Positions 9,101-16,418 of a stretch of DNA of 16,418 nucleotides are shown here, piece after piece. The notes below the pieces were generated by a model that had not been told where the DNA came from, ran no database searches, and saw nothing but the letters and a program-made list of their open reading frames with translations. Source of the stretch: Ettlia oleoabundans (taxonomy: Eukaryota > Chlorophyta > Chlorophyceae > Chlamydomonadales); contig JAAMXP010003552.1 in assembly GCA_019693395.1 (NCBI GenBank), positions 1-16,418 on the forward strand, in the 5' to 3' direction. Positions within the stretch are counted from its first letter, which is position 1. Each line of letters starts with the position of its first letter. The position numbers and the translations under genes were made by a program.

Positions 9101-11679
9101 CCTTAGCAACGCAGCAACACCCAGGCAAGCATCCCGTCCCACCAAAATGCACTGAAAAGAACATGTAGTGGTCAGTATCAACATATAAGCAGAAGTTCCA
9201 ACAACCTGCCGGTATTGAACTCAAGCATGACAACCGGACAAGCTGGGCTGCATGGGACAGTCGATGTTGACTGTGCCGGGCAATTGTGTAGGCTATAGAA
9301 GCGCACATGTGCCAGCGTGGTCAGCTGTCCTTCCGGTTCGTTATAGAACAGGCCTTGGTCCACGCCGTCGCCCGAGGCCTCCCACCATGCATACCAGTGC
9401 AGTATCATGACGGCTGGGCGGCTGGGATATTCTAGAAGCCGGCGAACCAGCTGCTCAAAGCTGCGGCGCTCGGGTGAGGTGAAGGGCGCCTCGCTCCTCT
9501 CGTTCACAGAAAATTCAAGGGTGACTGCAGGGCCAAGGATGGGAGATACAGCAACAAATAGATAAGGGGCGCAGCTAGACCAATAGCACCATGAGTGCAG
9601 GGGGCTGCCTCCCCTGCTGCTGTGCGCCTCAAACATGAGAGAGAAGAAGGGCAGAGCAGGGGGTGACAGAAGCAGAACAGAGCTTCTGGGGCAGTCTGAG
9701 CAGGTCTACAAAGCTGCCAGGGCAGTACCACACACCCCCATGGCACTGAGGTAGGGAGTGACTGAATGGGGCGCTACTCAGTGAGAAAGGTGGGCTGAGA
9801 TGACGATATTAAACAGCCAGAAGCGGCGGCTTGCGGTTATCTGGATGGCGCAGACTCACCCAAGTCTACATCCTGCAAGGAAGTACATTGAACAGGCGGG
9901 CAGGCTTTCAACAGGCTTGGCGCGGGAGGCAAAGCGGTTTCCAACACAACGCATAGGCACGCTGGTTGTGCGGGCTGCTGAGGCAGAGTGTGGTGCAGGG
10001 TTTTGTTTGCCATGCGTGCAAACGCTTAAACAAGACACTGGATGTCAGCCACCCAAGCCATATCCACCTCCCTGTAAGAGCAAGGCAATCCCACCCAACC
10101 ACCCACCTCTGGGACGTGATGCTGGAGGCAGGTGGCGTACAGAAAAGCAGTGGAGGCCGCGATGGCTTTGTTCACCAGCACATGATCCCTGCATGCAGCA
10201 CACACAGGTGGGCAGGTACGAACCTTGCCACCAGGCTAAGGCAAGCATGAGTGCGGCCATCACGCGACCAAACGCTGCATTGATAGACTGGCACGTGCGT
10301 GAATACTGGCAAAGTGGTCCTTTGGCGCGTTGCAACGACACTGGGTGCGACCTTCCTCCCTTTTGCACTGCACTGAGGCACTTGAGTTCAGCATTCCCTG
10401 CACCTTTCCGCCGGGGCAGCAGCAGCATTCCATTTACACCAGCGTGCATGATTGCACATGTATGCGCTTGCCTGTGTGGGAAGGTCATGTTGATGAACTT
10501 GAAGAAGAGCTCGACAAAGGACCGCTCGGGTGGGTTGGCACCGCCGCCGCCCGTCACACTGCAGCACGCAACAATCGACAAGCAACCAGTAAGGGCAATC
10601 AATCCTCCCATCCAGGACACACACATACACACTTCTCCCTCTGCCACATGCAGGAATAGCACCAACTGAGTCAATTTATATTCGCATTTGCAAGCAGGGC
10701 AGCACCAGAAGGAAGGCACGTACTGCCTCAAGGGTGGGAGTACCATGCCAGCTGCCCCAGCCACCGACAGTTGGCTGAGAAGCTAACAAACTTTCATGCG
10801 CACTGTCAGGTAATCCCCTGTGCACCTTCCTCCAAGCGTGTACACTTTGATGGGCTCTCCAGCTATGAGCTTATTTACCACGCGGTTTAGCCTTGTGCCG
10901 CTGCCGTAGTATGTTTCCCCGCGGCGCAGCTCCTCAGCAGACAGCACGGGCTGCCAGGGCAGTTGAAGCCGCTCCTACATGCATGCAGGAATGTGTATAT
11001 CTCTTATCAAAGCTACACTTGCACAGCTGAGTCTGTCACAAGACTGCCCCGGCTGTACGGGGGTGTATGCATATACCGGGCCGGTTCATGGCGGGGGTGG
11101 AGCATCAGCCAATTGATAAAACATGCGCAAACCTCAACAAACACGTAATAGGGTCTGCTTTCCAAAGGGCATGTGTGTGTGCCATGGAAGGCTTAGACCC
11201 TGAGGGCAGCAAGCGGCGCCCCATCATGGGGGCGGTACGCACCGGCATGCGCGGGGGCGCTGGTATAGGGGGCAGCGGCGTGGCCAGCACCGGCACAGGA
11301 TGGCAGTGATATATTCCTGCAGCATGGTGTCGAAGATTGAGTGTTTGAGTGCACACAACTGCTGCTCTCGCCGCAACTGCCACTGCTGCCGCCAACCACC
11401 ACTAGTGTGGGTATCTGGGAACTCAGCAGGGCCCAAAGATGGTGAAAATCATGCAATCGCGTATGTAGCGTCCAACAACCTCACAAACAGCACCACCGAC
11501 TGCAACCGGCCCCACTCACTCAGCCTCTGCAAAAAAGCAGGTGTCGCTGTCAACAGTATGCTTGCCACTATGAAAAGACAAACGCATAGCACGTGTGCCT
11601 CTGACGGCGGCGGCTTGCGAGAGGTTGGGCGCCCTGGTGCGGCCAAGGGGACCTGGTGGCCAAGCTCTGCCTCGGTCAT
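6160..11679 (-). CDS. Type II membrane-anchored SGNH hydrolase-like protein
   Basis: Predicted serine esterase or acyl/acetyl-transferase-like protein of the SGNH fold, facing the secretory lumen or cell surface. Exons on the minus strand: 11520-11679, 11243-11316, 10826-10974, 10472-10558, 10107-10188, 9860-9872, 9307-9524, 8934-9008, 8529-8653, 7938-8133, 7361-7592, 6943-7145, 6543-6620, 6160-6270; all phases close, giving about 600 aa. Residues 29-46 are a membrane anchor, then a Pro-rich stem (ATPLPPIPAPP). Block I is YTLGGSVTGG with nucleophile Ser128; NKAIAAS follows; block III-like LEFSVNE is at 191-197. The catalytic DGMHPGNYGHQ supplies Asp327 and His330. A lineage-type C-terminal region (VELELDTRADNNSGAD, RCRVRVTI) follows, ending in a KRKKKR tail. 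An upstream in-frame ATG at 11826 would add 49 residues. The exon at 6543 could extend to about 6702 in frame. Substrate unknown. Confidence 0.88.
6885..6903. repeat. GGCA tetranucleotide tract in SGNH intron
   Basis: Nearly five CAGG/GGCA units in the 6621-6942 intron, on the plus strand (CTGCC repeats in the transcript, so part of a pyrimidine-rich intron). Confidence 0.88.
7861..7876. repeat. GGCA tetranucleotide tract in SGNH intron
   Basis: Four GGCA units followed by degenerate AAGCA copies in the 7593-7937 intron. The 7146-7360 intron is likewise filled with irregular GGCAGGCGGGC-type sequence. Confidence 0.85.
8381..8478. repeat. CTAG / AGACTAGACC low-complexity tract in SGNH intron
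   Basis: Interleaved short units CTAG, GACTAGAC, CCAGA, CTGGCC and GGCTAG over about 95 bases, inside the 8134-8528 intron. Base content and motif use differ sharply from surrounding introns. No terminal repeats or target duplication were seen. Confidence 0.75.
9860..9872 (-). other. 13-nt microexon of the SGNH gene
   Basis: Flanked by acceptor CTTGCAG and donor GTGAGT, it encodes D-V-D-L plus the first base of Val. It joins HVPE (exon ending 10107) to VTLEFSVNE (exon starting 9524) in frame. Without it the reading frame between these exons is lost by one base, so the splice signals and phase both support it. Confidence 0.85.
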
Positions 11680-12098
11680 GATGCCAACATTTTCAGGTGT
11701 TTTTAGGAAAAGCGCGGGGCAGCCCAGCCGGGTGGGGAAAAGATGGGGGTAGGTGCTGGCACCAGGCTGGCTTGTGTGACCTCTTCGCCAGTGCTTCGCC
11801 AGCGCAGGACTGCCCAGACCCAGCATTCCCCCCTAAACTCCCTGAAATAACGTGCTGTCAGGAGGCCAACCCCTACATTTGGTGACCCAGTGTGCCCCAT
11901 TTCACCTCTTGGGTATTTGGGAGCTGAAAATCTATGCACCGCTGTCCCACCAGCTGTGCCCAGCTGTGCTGGGCCAGCATCAGGTCATCCATGCCAAATT
12001 TCATATTGGAACCATTTGCATAAAGCAACAACCCCACAGCTTCTAGAATAACAATTTGTCACGGGCTGTCTTGATCGTGTCTCTTAATCGCGACGTTG
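11680..12098 (-). promoter_or_regulatory. Upstream region of the SGNH gene
   Basis: Expected to contain the 5' UTR and promoter of the SGNH gene, as it lies between its start codon and the polyadenylation motifs of the next minus-strand gene. No TATA-like element is convincing. Part of it (11680-11826) stays open in the SGNH frame and would be coding if the upstream ATG at 11826 is used. Confidence 0.4.
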
Positions 12099-12103
12099 TT
12101 ACA
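12099..12103 (-). terminator. TGTAA motif, distal polyadenylation candidate for the beta-helix gene
   Basis: TGTAA on the minus strand 480 bases past the stop codon at 12583. It is second choice behind the copy at 12239-12243. Confidence 0.35.
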
Positions 12104-12238
12104 ACTGCCTGTTCAGGCAGGCAGAGGGGCATGTAAGGCTTGAGGGCCGCCTACTGCTGTGGAGCTAAAAGGAAAGAATCAATAACACAAGCACCAATAA
12201 CCAACAGCTGTGGTCAGTCAGCAGGATAGCCAAGCGCA

Positions 12239-12243
12239 TTACA
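12239..12243 (-). terminator. TGTAA polyadenylation signal for the beta-helix gene
   Basis: TGTAA on the minus strand about 340 bases after the stop codon, a spacing close to that seen for the SGNH gene (365). The interval 12244-12582 is then 3' UTR and holds no recognisable gene. Confidence 0.45.
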
Positions 12244-12582
12244 AGAAGCAAGGCTGCAGGAATTGCGGTGGGGCGTCACACAAGGCTGGCGCGTACAATA
12301 GTAAGTGCACAGCGTGCAGTGGTACATGTCTTCTTGGCAAACAACAGCAGGATGTTGCCAGCAAGTTATTGTATAGGGGTGTGGTTGTATTATTGCGGGG
12401 TGGGTATTAGCAGGGAGGGTCACAAATGATGGGTAGCCAGGATATGGCTGGCTTTAGTTGGAAAGAATGAAGCAAGGACACGAGGGGAGGGACGAGAAAC
12501 ATGTTGGAACAGGCACACCATATGGTCTACACCGTTTCTATTGGTCCAAGCAAAACCAAACAGGGTCCGCAGGGAGTATCCC

Positions 12583-15500
12583 CTAGGGAGGAACATTTAA
12601 CGAATCAAAGGCACCCAGGTAAGGCACCGTGCCCCACCACACTTTCACATTATGAATAGACACATAGAGCGGGAGGCCCAAGCGGAGTTGAATCACCGAT
12701 GGTATGAATGTTTTGCCTTGAGGTGGCAGTGGCCAGGCAGTTGTGTTTGTCATTGATGGGATCGTGGGTGCTGGTTGTTCTCGGGCATGTGAGATTAGCC
12801 GGGACCAATTTGCACGCCAAAGTAGTGGGTGGTCTGGGTGGGGATCACCTTTTTGCTCAGGTTTATCAACCTGCGGGGCGGTAAACTCATGGCAGAGATG
12901 GTGAGCGGCGGGCAGGTTGGTGGTCGCACACAAAAACGTTGAAGCCATGGCAATGAGCCGCTGGGCACCCGAGCAACACCACCCTGCCGTTCCCCCTACG
13001 CACTTGACAGCCACACGATGGCGCTGGTAAGGTATGGGTGCACTTGTGACCTGTAGGCAGTACAGGCCTGGGTTGAAGGCCAGGAACGGAGCGCAACTCA
13101 TCTGCAGGGCATCGGGGGATTGAAAACAGGGGTGTGGAATCAAGCCGTGGTGGTGGTGCGCAAAATGTGTGGTTGGGTGATTGGCTGAATGCGTCCGCAA
13201 GGTCCTCGATGCAAACTACTTGAAAGCGGCCCGTCATGGAACGTAAAGCAAACTTTAGAGGTGGCCAGCCGTACCTTTGCGTTGGCAGCCGGGTCTGCAA
13301 AGAAAGCGTGGAGGTAGTAGGTGCGCTGCTGGCCGGGTGACCAGGTCCCCTCAGTTTTCACATTCACCCAGAAGACCTGCAGGGTTGCAGGGACGCATAA
13401 GGGTTTGGGCAGGGCAAGGCATTTGGGGGTTGTGCAGGCAGGTTAAGGCAAACTGCTCTGCTCAGCTTAGAGCAAACCAGCGGCAGCATGCTTGGCAAAG
13501 TGCATTGGTGGTGGGGCAGCACTGACTAGGTCGGCTGGGGAAGGGTGCTTGTGACCGGGCGCGATCCTATGGTGCATGCGCTCACCTGGTGCCTGCTGGG
13601 CCCTGCAAACTGCATGGGCATGGGCTGCGGAGGCGGCGACGGGTTGGCCGCAACAAACTGCTGTAAAGAGCCCGGGGCTGGAACTAGTGACCAAAACGCC
13701 GAGGCTGCAGCAGGTTAGTAAGGGTGCAGGACAGGGGAAAACGACAAGCTTGAAGATAGGTCATGCATGCTATATGCACGGGGCAAGCCCAGGGTGTGGG
13801 TCAAATTTTGACTTCTACACTCATGCCAGCGGAAAGTTGTGGATCCAGTGCAACACTATCCTCTGGCTGCAAGCCAGCACGGAGCGCAGCGCCATGCCAT
13901 GCAGCACCCGACAAAAGCCAAGCAGGACGGTCCAAGGGGTTGGGGCCAGAGGCAAACGCCAGCATGACGCAGCACATTACGGTGCGACATAGCGCAGTGT
14001 GGCAGACCACAGCACAGCAAAGCGCAGCGCCACTCACGTGCCGACGTGTCTTGCTTCGATATGTAATTGTTTCGGCTGCCTGCCTGGAAGCTGAACATGT
14101 TGCCTCCCACGGCATCCGAGAAGGCAATACGGAAGTGCGAGTCTCGGAAGGCTCCCACCACCTGACCCCCCGGCTGTGCATAGCCGCCATTCCAGCAATC
14201 TGAGCGGAAGACAAAGTTAGAGACGGGGCCAGGAGTCCGGGTGGCAACTGCCACAAAGCGGGTGGTCATCAGGAACTGGGCAGGGTCAATGGCCTGCAGG
14301 TTGAACGGCGTGCAGGAGGAAGATGGCCATCAGCTTGGTTTGTGTCATGTCAAATATGCGTGCATACGCAAAGCTGTACCAGGTTTCCAGCGGTACAGTG
14401 CTATGGGCATTGGTGCAGAGGAGCCTGGCAGCTAGCAGCCCAGCCCAGCTCAACCCCCACACAGCTGGAGAATGCTGGAGCGTGAAGCCACTGCTGCGCC
14501 GTGCAGGCAGCGGCTAAAGTGCTCAAGGGTCCAGCCAGCTGACGACGAACACAAACACAGCTGGTGCCGTGCGCACCTGCACAATCACTTGTGCCCTCTT
14601 CAACTCGGGAACAGTGCCTCGGAACAGGACTCCAGCACTGGCGGCATTTGGGTTTTTGAAACCACCTGCAATGGGAACAGCATAGCATAACATAGCATGT
14701 GTTTGACCAGCCAGCCCGCCATGCAATCTGTCAGTGTTGGGTCGACATTGTTGCCTGCAGATGCAATCCCTTGCCGCCGCCGCCCTCCTCCCTCTGGCTG
14801 CCACACCAGCTGCCAAGCGCTGCTGTGCCGCGATCTCGGTGCCGGCAGCTGCCGCACCAAGGTATGGCAAAACGCTGCGCACTGCACTCTGAGAGCTGTG
14901 CTCAGCATTGCCCAGTGCATGTGCGAACCTGTCAGCAGGAAGTTGACGCGTATGGTGACGCCATGCATGGTGGCACCAGGACCTGATGCCGCAAATGCCA
15001 CGCTCTGCTGGTTGCCCTGCGCGACATCACATGCACAGCAGGCACAGCTATCAGGAGGCGCCCAGTTGGTGGCATCGGCAGTTTGTCGCGTGCGATAAGG
15101 GCAGTTTTATCCTGTGGACACGCATTGGCGTGTGGAGCATAGATATGAACTGGTAAGCGTGCAGCCCATTACCAGCAAGTATGGGTGCCAGTGCAAGCAG
15201 GCATGCATGCGCCGCCCTCTTCTTGCCACCATGCGTGCCCTCCCTTCGTGACACAGGCTGTGAACCCGGGACAATACTGCATTTTGTGCTGGTGATGCGT
15301 CCCCTACTCAACCGTGAATGGGAGAGGCGCCTGCTCACCTGCATGACTGACACGTGGCTGATACTGGTGTTGAATATGGTCGTCCCTGGCACCCCCTGGA
15401 ACAAAATGCCCTCCACGTTGTCGGTCACATGCCCCGCTTGGATGTTGGCGTTACGCACACCACCCTGCAGCATACAAAAGGGCGGACAGGCAAGGCAGGC

Positions 15501-16323
15501 GTGATGCGGAAGACAGGGGTGTGCTCTGCACCTGAAATTGAGGAAAGCGACTAATGTGGAACCCGCTGAGCAGCGTTGCCTAGCACGTGCTGCAATAAAT
15601 GGGCCAGATCCCAGCGGCATTGCCCGGAGCACAGCATGCAACCGGCGCCAGCACGCTAGCTGCCACAGGCTGGTGCGCCAGCACGCTCAAACTCGGGTGC
15701 AGCAAGCTGGGACTGGGCTGCAGGCTGCGGCCTGCAGCACGGTCAGGCTTAATAAGCTCCGCAAGCTCACCATCAACTTAATACCGAATCTGGAGAAGCC
15801 TCGCACGCTGCTGAACACCAGGGGGCGGTTGTAGATGCCCGACGGCAGGACCAAACCCTCGCCTGCGACATGTACATAATTGCCAGCAACTCATCTGAGC
15901 TGAAATGCCGCTGGGGGAAGAGCAGGGCTGTCCACTGGCCACTGCATCCACTGTGCACATCTTATCCGCCACTAACTAGCCTAGATGGCACCTGTCGCCG
16001 TGAGCTGAGCAAACTAGCCACAGGGTGGTACATCACCGCAGTTACCGCTGCACGGTTTCGCATCCCTTCGCACTATACTGCAGCATTTGGCAACGCTGCG
16101 ACCTGCCCAGCAGCCCCCAGCGCAGCCCACCACCACAGCAGCTGCTGCTGCTACTGCCGCATACCTGTGGAGTCCGGTGCGGCCATGATGTTGGCATGAG
16201 CGGTGGCAAGGATGCCGGCTGTAGGCGTCAGCGTGACTGCCCTCTTAAGGAACAGCGTGCGGCTCTGCACTACGGTGCATGCGGCCATGCAGCTGCGCAC
16301 AGCCCGCTGAAACACCTCGTCAT
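12583..16323 (-). CDS. Probable right-handed beta-helix (pectin-lyase-fold) protein, 5' end beyond window
   Basis: Family call rests on repeated short strand-turn segments with Asn/Gly; no named motif fixes an activity. Exons on the minus strand: 16165-16323, 15771-15862, 15339-15464, 14929-15016, 14577-14665, 14038-14293 (or 14084-14293), 13813-13866, 13586-13660, 13275-13376, 12583-13101. The first begins DDEVFQRAVRSC after a phase 1 intron, so more coding exons lie to the right. LVLPSGIYNRPLVFSSV is followed by GGVRNANIQAG, VEGILFQGVPGT, LLTGGFKNPNAASAGVLFRG and FVFRSDCWNGGYAQPGG. Junctions down to 14293 are phase-consistent and solid. Between 14084 and 13660 the join is unresolved: the strong GTGAGT donor at 14037 leaves phase 1 and meets a stop in the next exon, while a GC donor at 14083 keeps frame. 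The 173-codon last exon (stop TAG 12583-12585) is tentative. No binding or catalytic residues assigned; probably secreted. Confidence 0.65.
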
Positions 16324-16345
16324 CTGCGACAGCACCGAGGGTTCA

Positions 16346-16418
16346 GGGTGTGGTGGGTGGATGGGTGGTTGGATGGTGGTGTGGGCGTGGTTGGATGTGT
16401 GTGTGTGGGGGGGGGTGG
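16346..16418. repeat. GGGT/GGAT/GT-rich tract at right edge
   Basis: Irregular GGTGGGTGGAT units passing into a GTGTGT run and eight or more G. It falls in an intron of the beta-helix gene and resembles the tract at 15-43. Confidence 0.85.

Noticed and set aside
9800..10669. 289-codon open frame on the plus strand, the longest in the window
   Set aside because: It covers three SGNH exons and two introns in antisense; no domain is visible and the minus strand gives a coherent SGNH protein.
11224..11456. Minus-strand frame with LVVVGGSSGSC as a second SGNH block I
   Set aside because: It lies in the first SGNH intron, in a frame not joined to the gene; the true block I (YTLGGSVTGG) is made by the 10826 and 10558 exon junction.
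11300..11752. 150-codon open frame on the plus strand
   Set aside because: It is antisense to the first SGNH exon, which encodes the membrane anchor.
1..16418. tRNA, rRNA, transposase or toxin-antitoxin genes
   Set aside because: Looked for on both strands by eye; no cloverleaf with A/B boxes, rRNA core, transposase or small paired genes could be supported.

Overview
This is intron-rich nuclear DNA from a eukaryote, most likely a chlorophyte green alga. Four multi-exon genes can be assembled by hand. Nearly all introns are GT-AG and about 120-415 nt long; a few are GC-AG. Two gene ends carry the chlorophyte-type TGTAA polyadenylation signal. Introns hold GGCA tetranucleotide tracts of the kind common in Chlorophyceae. 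A Scenedesmus/Tetradesmus-like or volvocalean alga would fit, but genus is inference. Nothing prokaryotic is present: no operon, CRISPR array, insertion sequence or phage.

Layout. (1) 303-1556, minus: 5' part of a plastid-type inositol monophosphatase (IMPL1-like), continuing beyond the left edge. (2) 1557-1901: short divergent spacer. (3) 1902-5537, plus: GT92 (DUF23-type) glycosyltransferase with an N-terminal membrane anchor, nine exons. (4) 5538-6159: convergent 3' region, lower in GC. (5) 6160-11679, minus: type II membrane-anchored SGNH hydrolase-like protein, about 600 aa in 14 exons, including a 13-nt microexon and two GC-AG introns. (6) 11680-12582: SGNH upstream region and the next gene's 3' region. 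(7) 12583-16323, minus: probable right-handed beta-helix (pectin-lyase-fold) protein, continuing beyond the right edge.

How they may relate. IMPL1 is a housekeeping plastid enzyme of inositol/histidine-type phosphate metabolism. The other three are all of kinds that act in the secretory or extracellular space on glycans: a Golgi-type glycosyltransferase, an SGNH esterase/acyl-transferase-like protein, and a beta-helix protein. A shared role in wall or extracellular polysaccharide is inference from family type and proximity only; algal genes are not normally grouped by function. I found no convincing new biological system. The most unusual signals are gene-structural: the microexon, a GC-AG intron that splits the catalytic D-x-x-H motif, and small intronic duplications.
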